Source: Anthopleura xanthogrammica (taxonomy: Eukaryota; Cnidaria; Anthozoa; Actiniaria; Actiniidae). From it: a DNA stretch of 64,000 nt. Shown piece after piece: positions 46,101 through 58,938 of this stretch. Within the stretch, counting starts at the first letter, position 1. Every line of letters starts with the position of its first letter. Location of the stretch: the NCBI GenBank assembly GCA_964019055.1, contig CAXHSA010000070.1:1-64000 (forward strand). Direction: 5' to 3'. The translations under genes and the position numbers were made by a program. The notes under the pieces were generated by a model. It was not told the DNA's origin and did not search any database. It worked only from the letters and a program-made list of their open reading frames with translations.

Positions 46101-49100
46101 TTTCTAGCAAAACAGTGTTTTTGACACCCAAAATGTGCTTTTCTCGCCCAAAAGGTGCGTTTAGCAGTGAAAAAGTGGTGTTTTGGGCCAAAGAAAATTC
46201 TCAGCAAAATTCCAATTTTGTCAGCAAAAAACAGTTTTTTGGACCAAAAAGCACCTTTTCTCAGCCAAAACCCCATTTTTTTTCGCCAAAACGTCGTGTT
46301 TTTATCTTGTGAGGTCTTTTCAGGAGCAAAAAGTGGTGGTTTCAGCAAACAGGTCCTACCGTCAGCGAAAAACCTAGTTTTGAGAGCCAAAATGGCCATT
46401 TTTCAGTTTTTTGGGCTAAAAAGGTTTTTTTTCTAGCAAAACAGTGTTTTTGACACCCAAAATGTGCTTTTCTCGCCCAAAAGGTGCGTTTAGCAGTGAA
46501 AAAGTGGTGTTTTGGGCCAAAGAAAATTCTCAGCAAAATTCCAATTTTGTCAGCAAAAAACAGTTTTTTGGACCAAAAAGCACCTTTCCTCAGCCAAAAC
46601 CCCATTTTTTTTCGCCAAAACGTCGTGTTTTTATCTTGTGAGGTCTTTTCAGGAGCAAAAAGTGGTGGTTTCAGCAAACAGGTCCTACCGTCAGCGAAAA
46701 ACCTAGTTTTGAGAGCCAAAATGGCCATTTTTCAGTTTTTTGGGCTAAAAAGGTTTTTTTTCTAGCAAAACAGTGTTTTTGACACCCAAAATGTGCTTTT
46801 CTCGCCCAAAAGGTGCGTTTAGCAGTGAAAAAGTGGTGTTTTGGGCCAAAGAAAATTCTCAGCAAAATTCCAATTTTGTCAGCAAAAAACAGTTTTTTGG
46901 ACCAAAAAGCACCTTTTCTCAGCCAAAACCCCATTTTTTTTCGCCAAAACGTCGTGTTTTTATCTTGTGAGGTCTTTTCAGGAGCAAAAAGTGGTGGTTT
47001 CAGCAAACAGGTCCTACCGTCAGCGAAAAACCTAGTTTTGAGAGCCAAAATGGCCATTTTTCAGTTTTTTGGGCTAAAAAGGTTTTTTTTCTAGCAAAAC
47101 AGTGTTTTTGACACCCAAAATGTGCTTTTCTCGCCCAAAAGGTGCGTTTAGCAGTGAAAAAGTGGTGTTTTGGGCCAAAGAAAATTCTCAGCAAAATTCC
47201 AATTTTGTCAGCAAAAAACAGTTTTTTGGACCAAAAAGCACCTTTTCTCAGCCAAAACCCCATTTTTTTTCGCCAAAACGTCGTGTTTTTATCTTGTGAG
47301 GTCTTTTCAGGAGCAAAAAGTGGTGGTTTCAGCAAACAGGTCCTACCGTCAGCGAAAAACCTAGTTTTGAGAGCCAAAATGGCCATTTTTCAGTTTTTTG
47401 GGCTAAAAAGGTTTTTTTTCTAGCAAAACAGTGTTTTTGACACCCAAAATGTGCTTTTCTCGCCCAAAAGGTGCGTTTAGCATTGAAAAAGTGGTGTTTT
47501 GGGCCAAAGAAAATTCTCAGCAAAATTCCAATTTTGTCAGCAAAAAACAGTTTTTTGGACCAAAAAGCACCTTTTCTCAGCCAAAACCCCATTTTTTTTC
47601 GCCAAAACGTCGTGTTTTTATCTTGTGAGGTCTTTTCAGGAGCAAAAAGTGGTGGTTTCAGCAAACAGGTCCTACCGTCAGCGAAAAACCTAGTTTTGAG
47701 AGCCAAAATGGCCATTTTTCAGTTTTTTGGGCTAAAAAGGTTTTTTTTCTAGCAAAACAGTGTTTTTGACACCCAAAATGTGCTTTTCTCGCCCAAAAGG
47801 TGCGTTTAGCAGTGAAAAAGTGGTGTTTTGGGCCAAAGAAAATTCTCAGCAAAATTCCAATTTTGTCAGCAAAAAACAGTTTTTTGGACCAAAAAGCACC
47901 TTTTCTCAGCCAAAACCCCATTTTTTTTCGCCAAAACGTCGTGTTTTTCTCTTGTGAGGTCTTTTCAGGAGCAAAAAGTGGTGGTTTCAGCAAACAGGTC
48001 CTACCGTCAACGAAAAACCTAGTTTTGAGAGCCAAAATGGCCATTTTTCAGTTTTTTGGGCTAAAAAGGTTTTTTTTCTAGCAAAACAGTGTTTTTGACA
48101 CCCAAAATGTGCTTTTCTCGCCCAAAAGGTGCGTTTAGCAGTGAAAAAGTGGTGTTTTGGGCCAAAGAAAATTCTCAGCAAAATTCCAATTTTGTCAGCA
48201 AAAAACAGTTTTTTGGACCAAAAAGCACCTTTTCTCAGCCAAAACCCCATTTTTTTTCGCCAAAACGTCGTGTTTTTATCTTGTGAGGTCTTTTTTCAGG
48301 AGCAAAAAGTGGTGGTTTCAGCAAACAGGTCCTACCGTCAGCGAAAAACCTAGTTTTGAGAGCCAAAATGGCCATTTTTCAGTTTTTTGGGCTAAAAAGG
48401 TTTTTTTTCTAGCAAAACAGTGTTTTTGACACCCAAAATGTGCTTTTCTCGCCCAAAAGGTGCGTTTAGCAGTGAAAAAGTGGTGTTTTGGGCCAAAGAA
48501 AATTCTCAGCAAAATTCCAATTTTGTCAGCAAAAAAAAGTTTTTTTGACCAAAAAGCACCTTTTCTCAGCCAAAACCCCATTTTTTTTCGCCAAAACGTC
48601 GTGTTTTTATCTTGTGAGGTCTTTTCAGGAGCAAAAAGTGGTGGTTTCAGCAAACAGGTCCTACCGTCAGCGAAAAACCTAGTTTTGAGAGCCAAAATGG
48701 CCATTTTTCAGTTTTTTGGGCTAAAAAGGTTTTTTTTCTAGCAAAACAGTGTTTTTGACACCCAAAATGTGCTTTTCTCGCCCAAAAGGTGCGTTTAGCA
48801 GTGAAAAAGTGGTATTTTGGGCCAAAGAAAATTCTCAGCAAAATTCCAATTTTGTCAGCAAAAAACAGTTTTTTGGACCAAAAAGCACCTTTTCTCAGCC
48901 AAAACCCCATTTTTTTTCGCCAAAACGTCGTGTTTTTATCTTGTGAGGTCTTTTCAGGAGCAAAAAGTGGTGGTTTCAGCAAACAGGTCCTACCGTCAGC
49001 GAAAAACCTAGTTTTGAGAGCCAAAATGGCCATTTTTCAGTTTTTTGGGCTAAAAAGGTTTTTTTTCTAGCAAAACAGTGTTTTTGACACCCAAAATGTG

Positions 49101-52100
49101 CTTTTCTCGCCCAAAAGGTGCGTTTAGCAGTGAAAAAGTGGTGTTTTGGGCCAAAGAAAATTCTCAGCAAAATTCCAATTTTGTCAGCAAAAAACAGTTT
49201 TTTGGACCAAAAAGCACCTTTTCTCAGCCAAAACCCCATTTTTTTTCGCCAAAACGTCGTGTTTTTATCTTGTGAGGTCTTTTCAGGAGCAAAAAGTGGT
49301 GGTTTCAGCAAACAGGTCCTACCGTCAGCGAAAAACCTAGTTTTGAGAGCCAAAATGGCCATTTTTCAGTTTTTTGGGCTAAAAAGGTTTTTTTTCTAGC
49401 AAAACAGTGTTTTTGACACCCAAAATGTGCTTTTCTCGCCCAAAAGGTGCGTTTAGCAGTGAAAAAGTGGTGTTTTGGGCCAAAGAAAATTCTCAGCAAA
49501 ATTCCAATTTTGTCAGCAAAAAACAGTTTTTTGGACCAAAAAGCACCTTTTCTCAGCCAAAACCCCATTTTTTTTCGCCAAAACGTCGTGTTTTTCTCTT
49601 GTGAGGTCTTTTCAGGAGCAAAAAGTGGTGGTTTCAGCAAACAGGTCCTACCGTCAGCGAAAAACCTAGTTTTGAGAGCCAAAATGGCCATTTTTCAGTT
49701 TTTTGGGCTAAAAAGGTTTTTTTTCTAGCAAAACAGTGTTTTTGACACCCAAAATGTGCTTTTCTCGCCCAAAAGGTGCGTTTAGCAGTGAAAAAGTGGT
49801 GTTTTGGGCCAAAGAAAATTCTCAGCAAAATTCCAATTTTGTCAGCAAAAAACAGTTTTTTGGACCAAAAAGCACCTTTTCTCAGCCAAAACCCCATTTT
49901 TTTTCGCCAAAACGTCGTGTTTTTATCTTGTGAGGTCTTTTCAGGAGCAAAAAGTGGTGGTTTCAGCAAACAGGTCCTACCGTCAGCGAAAAACCTAGTT
50001 TTGAGAGCCAAAATGGCCATTTTTCAGTTTTTTGGGCTAAAAAGGTTTTTTTTCTAGCAAAACAGTGTTTTTGACACCCAAAATGTGCTTTTCTCGCCCA
50101 AAAGGTGCGTTTAGCAGTGAAAAAGTGGTGTTTTGGGCCAAAGAAAATTCTCAGCAAAATTCCAATTTTGTCAGCAAAAAACAGTTTTTTGGACCAAAAA
50201 GCACCTTTTCTCAGCCAAAACCCCATTTTTTTTCGCCAAAACGTCGTGTTTTTATCTTGTGAGGTCTTTTCAGGAGCAAAAAGTGGTGGTTTCAGCAAAC
50301 AGGTCCTATCGTCAGCGAAAAACCTAGTTTTGAGAGCCAAAATGGCCATTTTTCAGTTTTTTGGGCTAAAAAGGTTTTTTTTCTAGCAAAACAGTGTTTT
50401 TGACACCCAAAATGTGCTTTTCTCGCCCAAAAGGTGCGTTTAGCAGTGAAAAAGTGGTGTTTTGGGCCAAAGAAAATTCTCAGCAAAATTCCAATTTTGT
50501 CAGCAAAAAACAGTTTTTTGGACCAAAAAGCACCTTTTCTCAGCTAAAACCCCATTTTTTTTGCCAACACGTCGTGTTTTTATCTTGTGAGGTCTTTTCA
50601 GGAGCAAAAAGTGGTGGTTTCACCAAACAGGTCCTACCGTCAGCGAAAAACCTAGTTTTGAGAGCCAAAATGGCCATTTTTCAGTTTTTTGGGCTAAAAA
50701 GGTTTTTTTTCTAGCAAAACAGTGTTTTTGACACCCAAAATGTGCTTTTCTCGCCCAAAAGGTGCGTTTAGCAGTGAAAAAGTGGTGTTTTGGGCCAAAG
50801 AAAATTCTCAGCAAAATTCCAATTTTGTCAGCAAAAAACAGTTTTTTGGACCAAAAAGCACCTTTTCTCAGCTAAAACCCCATTTTTTTTGCCAACACGT
50901 CGTGTTTTTATCTTGTGAGGTCTTTTCAGGAGCAAAAAGTGGTGGTTTCAGCAAACAGGTCCTACCGTCAGCGAAAAACCTAGTTTTGAGAGCCAAAATG
51001 GCCATTTTTCAGTTTTTTGGGCTAAAAAGGTTTTTTTTTCTAGCAAAACAGTGTTTTTGACACCCAAAATGTGCTTTTCTCGCCCAAAAGGTGCGTTTAG
51101 CAGTGAAAGAGTGGTGTTTTGGGCCAAAGAAAATTCTCAGCAAAATTCCAATTTTGTCAGCAAAAAACAGTTTTTTGGACCAAAAAGCACCTTTTCTCAG
51201 CCAAAACCCCATTTTTTTTCGCCGAAACGTCGTGTTTTTATCTTGTGAGGTCTTTTCAGGAGCAAAAAGTGGTGGTTTCAGCAAACAGGTCCTACCGTCA
51301 GCGAAAAACCTAGTTTTGAGAGCCAAAATGGCCATTTTTCAGTTTTTTGGGCTAAAAAGGTTTTTTTTCTAGCAAAACAGTGTTTTTGACACCCAAAATG
51401 TGCTTTTCTCGCCCAAAAGGTGCGTTTAGCAGTGAAAAAGTGGTGTTTTGGGCCAAAGAAAATTCTCAGCAAAATTCCAATTTTGTCAGCAAAAAACAGT
51501 TTTTTGGACCAAAAAGCACCTTTTCTCAGCCAAAACCCCATTTTTTTTCGCCAAAACGTCGTGTTTTTATCTTGTGAGGTCTTTTCAGGAGCAAAAAGTG
51601 GTGGTTTCAGCAAACAGGTCCTACCGTCAGCGAAAAACCTAGTTTTGAGAGCCAAAATGGCCATTTTTCAGTTTTTTGGGCTAAAAAGGTTTTTTTTCTA
51701 GCAAAACAGTGTTTTTGACACCCAAAATGTGCTTTTCTCGCCCAAAAGGTGCGCTTAGCATTGAAAAAGTGGTGTTTTGGGCCAAAGAAAATTCTCAGCA
51801 AAATTCCAATTTTGTCAGCAAAAAACAGTTTTTTGGACCAAAAAGCACCTTTTCTCAGCCAAAACCCCATTTTTTTTCGCCAAAACGTCGTGTTTTTATC
51901 TTGTGAGGTGTTTTCAGGAGCAAAAAGTGGTGGTTTCAGCAAACAGGTCCTACCGTCAGCGAAAAACCTAGTTTTGAGAGCCAAAATGGCCATTTTTCAG
52001 TTTTTTGGGCTAAAAAGGATTTTTTTCTAGCAAAACAGTGTTTTTGACACCCAAAATGTGCTTTTCTCGCCCAAAAGGTGCGTTTAGCAGTGAAAAAGTG

Positions 52101-53344
52101 GTGTTTTGGGCCAAAGAAAATTCTCAGCAAAATTCCAATTTTGTCAGCAAAAAACAGTTTTTTGGACCAAAAAGCACCTTTTCTCAGCCAAAACCCCATT
52201 TTTTTTCGCCAAAACGTCGTGTTTTTATCTTGTGAGGTCTTTTCAGGAGCAAAAAGTGGTGGTTTCAGCAAACAGGTCCTACCGTCAGCGAAAAACCTAG
52301 TTTTGAGAGCCAAAATGGCCATTTTTCAGTTTTTTGGGCTAAAAAGGTTTTTTTTCTAGCAAAACAGTGTTTTTGACACCCAAAATGTGCTTTTCTCGCC
52401 CAAAAGGTGCGTTTAGCAGTGAAAAAGTGGTGTTTTGGGCCAAAGAAAATTCTCAGCAAAATTCCAATTTTGTCAGCAAAAAACAGTTTTTTGGACCAAA
52501 AAGCACCTTTTCTCAGCCAAAACCCCATTTTTTTTCGCCAAAACGTCGTGTTTTTATCTTGTGAGGTCTTTTCAGGAGCAAAAAGTGGTGGTTTCAGCAA
52601 ACAGGTCCTACCGTCAGCGAAAAACCTAGTTTTGAGAGCCAAAATGGCCATTTTTCAGTTTTTTGGGCTAAAAAGGTTTTTTTTCTAGCAAAACAGTGTT
52701 TTTGACACCCAAAATGTGCTTTTCTCGCCCAAAAGGTGCGTTTAGCAGTGAAAAAGTGGTGTTTTGGGCCAAAGAAAATTCTCAGCAAAATTCCAATTTT
52801 GTCAGCAAAAAACAGTTTTTTGGACCAAAAAGCACCTTTTCTCAGCCAAAACCCCATTTTTTTTCGCCAAAACGTCGTGTTTTTATCTTGTGAGGTCTTT
52901 TCAGGAGCAAAAAGTGGTGGTTTCAGCAAACAGGTCCTACCGTCAGCGAAAAACCTAGTTTTGAGGGCCAAAATGGCCATTTTTCAGTTTTTTGGGCTAA
53001 AAAGGTTTTTTTTCTAGCAAAACAGTGTTTTTGACACCCAAAATGTGCTTTTCTCGCCCAAAAGGTGCGTTTAGCAGTGAAAAAGTGGTGTTTTGGGCCA
53101 AAGAAAATTCTCAGCAAAATTCCAATTTTGTCAGCAAAAAACAGTTTTTTGGACCAAAAAGCACCTTTTCTCAGCCAAAACCCCATTTTTTTTCGCCAAA
53201 ACGTCGTGTTTTTATCTTGTGAGGTCTTTTCAGGAGCAAAAAGTGGTGGTTTCAGCAAACAGGTCCTACCGTCAGCGAAAAACCTAGTTTTGAGAGCCAA
53301 AATGGCCATTTTTCAGTTTTTTGGGCTAAAAAGGTTTTTTTTCT
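43145..53344. repeat. Block of mainly G-type satellite monomers (31 copies)
   Basis: Thirty of 31 units read six T then GG. The exception is the unit at 48411-48739, which also has 'aaaaaaaag' in place of 'aaaaaacag'. The block holds more scattered variants than the T block on the other side of the insert, for example 'tgttgttatc' near 43339, 'gcaaaagaaa' near 44873, 'tctcttgtg' near 45646, 47949 and 49596, and 'cattgaaaa' at 47483 and 51761. It is therefore probably older or less recently homogenised than the T block. Confidence 0.82.
50385..51041. repeat. Adjacent pair of matching divergent satellite monomers
   Basis: Two neighbouring units share the same cluster of changes and are otherwise ordinary. 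Both have 'cagctaaaacc' (T at 50545 and 50873) and 'tttgccaacacg' where other copies have 'ttcgccaaaacg' (near 50560-50570 and 50887-50898). The spacing is 328 bp. Sharing three linked changes only between neighbours is the mark of a one-unit tandem duplication. Confidence 0.85.
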
Positions 53345-56305
53345 AGCAAAACAGTGTTTTTGACACCCAAAATGTGCTTTTCTCGCCCAAAAGGTGCGTT
53401 TAGCAGTGAAAAAGTGGTGTTTTGGGCCAAAGAAAATTCTCAGCAAAATTCCAATTTTGTCAGCAAAAAACAGTTTTTTTGACCAAAAAGCACCTTTTCT
53501 CAGCCAAAACCCCATTTTTTTTCGCCAAAACGTCGTGTTTTTATCTTGTGAGGTCTTTTCAGGAGCAAAAAGTGGTGGTTTCAGCAAACAGGTCCTACCG
53601 TCAGCGAAAAACCTAGTTTTGAGAGCCAAAATGGCCATTTTTCAGTTTTTTGGGCTAAAAAGGTTTTTTTTCTAGCAAAACAGTGTTTTTGACACCCAAA
53701 ATGTGCTTTTCTCGCCCAAAAGGTGCGTTTAGCAGTGAAAAAGTGGTGTTTTGGGCCAAAGAAAATTCTCAGCAAAATTCCAATTTTGTCAGCAAAAAAC
53801 AGTTTTTTTGACCAAAAAGCACCTTTTCTCAGCCAAAACCCCATTTTTTTTCGCCAAAACGTCGTGTTTTTATCTTGTGAGGTCTTTTCAGGAGCAAAAA
53901 GTGGTGGTTTCAGCAAACAGGTCCTACCGTCAGCGAAAAACCTAGTTTTGAGAGCCAAAATGGCCATTTTTCAGTTTTTTGGGCTAAAAAGGTTTTTTTT
54001 CTAGCAAAACAGTGTTTTTGACACCCAAAATGTGCTTTTCTCGCCCAAAAGGTGCGTTTAGCAGTGAAAAAGTGGTGTTTTGGGCCAAAGAAAATTCTCA
54101 GCAAAATTCCAATTTTGTCAGCAAAAAACAGTTTTTTGGACCAAAAAGCACCTTTTCTCAGCCAAAACCCCATTTTTTTTCGCCAAAACGTCGTGTTTTT
54201 ATCTTGTGAGGTCTTTTCAGGAGCAAAAAGTGGTGGTTTCAGCAAACAGGTCCTACCGTCAGCGAAAAACCTAGTTTTGAGAGCCAAAATGGCCATTTTT
54301 CAGTTTTTTGGGCTAAAAAGGTTTTTTTTCTAGCAAAACAGTGTTTTTGACACCCAAAATGTGCTTTTCTCGCCCAAAAGGTGCGTTTAGCAGTGAAAAA
54401 GTGGTGTTTTGGGCCAAAGAAAATTCTCAGCAAAATTCCAATTTTGTCAGCAAAAAACAGTTTTTTGGACCAAAAAGCACCTTTTCTCAGCCAAAACCCC
54501 ATTTTTTTTCGCCAAAACGTCGTGTTTTTATCTTGTGAGGTCTTTTCAGGAGCAAAAAGTGGTGGTTTCAGCAAACAGGTCCTACCGTCAGCGAAAAACC
54601 TAGTTTTGAGAGCCAAAATGGCCATTTTTCAGTTTTTTGGGCTAAAAAGGTTTTTTTTCTAGCAAAACAGTGTTTTTGACACCCAAAATGTGCTTTTCTC
54701 GCCCAAAAGGTGCGTTTAGCAGTGAAAAAGTGGTGTTTTGGGCCAAAGAAAATTCTCAGCAAAATTCCAATTTTGTCAGCAAAAAACAGTTTTTTGGACC
54801 AAAAAGCACCTTTTCTCAGCCAAAACCCCATTTTTTTTCGCCAAAACGTCGTGTTTTTATCTTGTGAGGTCTTTTCAGGAGCAAAAAGTGGTGGTTTCAG
54901 CAAACAGGTCCTACCGTCAGCGAAAAACCTAGTTTTGAGAGCCAAAATGGCCATTTTTCAGTTTTTTGGGCTAAAAAGGTTTTTTTTCTAGCAAAACAGT
55001 GTTTTTGACACCCAAAATGTGCTTTTCTCGCCCAAAAGGTGCGTTTAGCAGTGAAAAAGTGGTGTTTTGGGCCAAAGAAAATTCTCAGCAAAATTCCAAT
55101 TTTGTCAGCAAAAAACAGTTTTTTTGACCAAAAAGCACCTTTTCTCAGCCAAAACCCCATTTTTTTTCGCCAAAACGTCGTGTTTTTATCTTGTGAGGTC
55201 TTTTCAGGAGCAAAAAGTGGTGGTTTCAGCAAACAGGTCCTACCGTCAGCGAAAAACCTAGTTTTGAGAGCCAAAATGGCCATTTTTCAGTTTTTTGGGC
55301 TAAAAAGGTTTTTTTTCTAGCAAAACAGTGTTTTTGACACCCAAAATGTGCTTTTCTCGCCCAAAAGGTGCGTTTAGCAGTGAAAAAGTGGTGTTTTGGG
55401 CCAAAGAAAATTCTCAGCAAAATTCCAATTTTGTCAGCAAAAAACAGTTTTTTTGACCAAAAAGCACCTTTTCTCAGCCAAAACCCCATTTTTTTTCGCC
55501 AAAACGTCGTGTTTTTATCTTGTGAGGTCTTTTCAGGAGCAAAAAGTGGTGGTTTCAGCAAACAGGTCCTACCGTCAGCGAAAAACCTAGTTTTGAGAGC
55601 CAAAATGGCCATTTTTCAGTTTTTTGGGCTAAAAAGGTTTTTTTTCTAGCAAAACAGTGTTTTTGACACCCAAAATGTGCTTTTCTCGCCCAAAAGGTGC
55701 GTTTAGCAGTGAAAAAGTGGTGTTTTGGGCCAAAGAAAATTCTCAGCAAAATTCCAATTTTGTCAGCAAAAAACAGTTTTTTGGACCAAAAAGCACCTTT
55801 TCTCAGCCAAAACCCCATTTTTTTTCGCCAAAACGTCGTGTTTTTATCTTGTGAGGTCTTTTCAGGAGCAAAAAGTGGTGGTTTCAGCAAACAGGTCCTA
55901 CCGTCAGCGAAAAACCTAGTTTTGAGAGCCAAAATGGCCATTTTTCAGTTTTTTGGGCTAAAAAGGTTTTTTTTCTAGCAAAACAGTGTTTTTGACACCC
56001 AAAATGTGCTTTTCTCGCCCAAAAGGTGCGTTTAGCAGTGAAAAAGTGGTGTTTTGGGCCAAAGAAAATTCTCAGCAAAATTCCAATTTTGTCAGCAAAA
56101 AACAGTTTTTTGGACCAAAAAGCACCTTTTCTCAGCCAAAACCCCATTTTTTTTCGCCAAAACGTCGTGTTTTTATCTTGTGAGGTCTTTTCAGGAGCAA
56201 AAAGTGGTGGTTTCAGCAAACAGGTCCTACCGTCAGCGAAAAACCTAGTTTTGAGAGCCAAAATGGCCATTTTTCAGTTTTTTGGGCTAAAAAGGTTTTT
56301 TTTCT

Positions 56306-58281
56306 AGCAAAACAGTGTTTTTGACACCCAAAATGTGCTTTTCTTGCCCAAAAGGTGCGTTTAGCAGTGAAAAAGTGGTGTTTTGGGCCAAAGAAAATTC
56401 TCAGCAAAATTCCAATTTTGTCAGCAAAAAACAGTTTTTTTGACCAAAAAGCACCTTTTCTCAGCCAAAACCCCATTTTTTTTCGCCAAAACGTCGTGTT
56501 TTTATCTTGTGAGGTCTTTTCAGGAGCAAAAAGTGGTGGTTTCAGCAAACAGGTCCTACCGTCAGCGAAAAACCTAGTTTTGAGAGCCAAAATGGCCATT
56601 TTTCAGTTTTTTGGGCTAAAAAGGTTTTTTTTCTAGCAAAACAGTGTTTTTGACACCCAAAATGTGCTTTTCTCGCCCAAAAGGTGCGTTTAGCAGTGAA
56701 AAAGTGGTGTTTTGGGCCAAAGAAAATTCTCAGCAAAATTCCAATTTTGTCAGCAAAAAACAGTTTTTTGGACCAAAAAGCACCTTTTCTCAGCCAAAAC
56801 CCCATTTTTTTTCGCCAAAACGTCGTGTTTTTATCTTGTGAGGTCTTTTCAGGAGCAAAAAGTGGTGGTTTCAGCAAACAGGTCCTACCGTCAGCGAAAA
56901 ACCTAGTTTTGAGAGCCAAAATGGCCATTTTTCAGTTTTTTGGGCTAAAAAGGATTTTTTTTCTAGCAAAACAGTGTTTTTGACACCCAAAATGTGCTTT
57001 TCTCGCCCAAAAGGTGCGTTTAGCAGTGAAAAAGTGGTGTTTTGGGCCAAAGAAAATTCTCAGCAAAATTCCAATTTTGTCAGCAAAAAACAGTTTTTTG
57101 GACCAAAAAGCACCTTTTCTCAGCCAAAACCCCATTTTTTTTCGCCAAAACGTCGTGTTTTTATCTTGTGAGGTCTTTTCAGGAGCAAAAAGTGGTGGTT
57201 TCAGCAAACAGGTCCTACCGTCAGCGAAAAACCTAGTTTTGAGAGCCAAAATGGCCATTTTTCAGTTTTTTGGGCTAAAAAGGTTTTTTTTCTAGCAAAA
57301 CAGTGTTTTTGACACCCAAAATGTGCTTTTCTTGCCCAAAAGGTGCGTTTAGCAGTGAAAAAGTGGTGTTTTGGGCCAAAGAAAATTCTCAGCAAAATTC
57401 CAATTTTGTCAGCAAAAAACAGTTTTTTTGACCAAAAAGCACCTTTTCTCAGCCAAAACCCCATTTTTTTTCGCCAAAACGTCGTGTTTTTATCTTGTGA
57501 GGTCTTTTCAGGAGCAAAAAGTGGTGGTTTCAGCAAACAGGTCCTACCGTCAGCGAAAAACCTAGTTTTGAGAGCCAAAATGGCCATTTTTCAGTTTTTT
57601 GGGCTAAAAAGGTTTTTTTTCTAGCAAAACAGTGTTTTTGACACCCAAAATGTGCTTTTCTCGCCCAAAAGGTGCGTTTAGCAGTGAAAAAGTGGTGTTT
57701 TGGGCCAAAGAAAATTCTCAGCAAAATTCCAATTTTGTCAGCAAAAAACAGTTTTTTGGACCAAAAAGCACCTTTTCTCAGCCAAAACCCCATTTTTTTT
57801 CGCCAAAACGTCGTGTTTTTATCTTGTGAGGTCTTTTCAGGAGCAAAAAGTGGTGGTTTCAGCAAACAGGTCCTACCGTCAGCGAAAAACCTAGTTTTGA
57901 GAGCCAAAATGGCCATTTTTCAGTTTTTTGGGCTAAAAAGGTTTTTTTTCTAGCAAAACAGTGTTTTTGACACCCAAAATGTGCTTTTCTCGCCCAAAAG
58001 GTGCGTTTAGCAGTGAAAAAGTGGTGTTTTGGGCCAAAGAAAATTCTCAGCAAAATTCCAATTTTGTCAGCAAAAAACAGTTTTTTTGACCAAAAAGCAC
58101 CTTTTCTCAGCCAAAACCCCATTTTTTTTCGCCAAAACGTCGTGTTTTTATCTTGTGAGGTCTTTTCAGGAGCAAAAAGTGGTGGTTTCAGCAAACAGGT
58201 CCTACCGTCAGCGAAAAACCTAGTTTTGAGAGCCAAAATGGCCATTTTTCAGTTTTTTGGGCTAAAAAGGTTTTTTTTCTA
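56306..58281. repeat. Probable three-monomer higher-order repeat, two copies
   Basis: A rare change, 'ttcttgcccaaaa' instead of 'ttctcgcccaaaa', occurs at 56345 and 57333, 988 bp apart, which is three monomers plus one inserted T. The typing-site order is T, G, G in the first triplet and T, G, T in the second. This supports a three-unit duplication followed by one change or exchange in the last unit. Confidence 0.6.
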
Positions 58282-58938
58282 GCAAAACAGTGTTTTTGAC
58301 ACCCAAAATGTGCTTTTCTCGCCCAAAAGGTGCGTTTAGCAGTGAAAAAGTGGTGTTTTGGGCCAAAGAAAATTCTCAGCAAAATTCCAATTTTGTCAGC
58401 AAAAAACAGTTTTTTGGACCAAAAAGCACCTTTTCTCAGCCAAAACCCCATTTTTTTTCGCCAAAACGTCGTGTTTTTATCTTGTGAGGTCTTTTCAGGA
58501 GCAAAAAGTGGTGGTTTCAGCAAACAGGTCCTACCGTCAGCGAAAAACCTAGTTTTGAGAGCCAAAATGGCCATTTTTCAGTTTTTTGGGCTAAAAAGGT
58601 TTTTTTTCTAGCAAAACAGTGTTTTTGACACCCAAAATGTGCTTTTCTCGCCCAAAAGGTGCGTTTAGCAGTGAAAAAGTGGTGTTTTGGGCCAAAGAAA
58701 ATTCTCAGCAAAATTCCAATTTTGTCAGCAAAAAACAGTTTTTTGGACCAAAAAGCACCTTTTCTCAGCCAAAACCCCATTTTTTTTCGCCAAAACGTCG
58801 TGTTTTTATCTTGTGAGGTCTTTTCAGGAGCAAAAAGTGGTGGTTTCAGCAAACAGGTCCTACCGTCAGCGAAAAACCTAGTTTTGAGAGCCAAAATGGC
58901 CATTTTTCAGTTTTTTGGGCTAAAAAGGTTTTTTTTCT

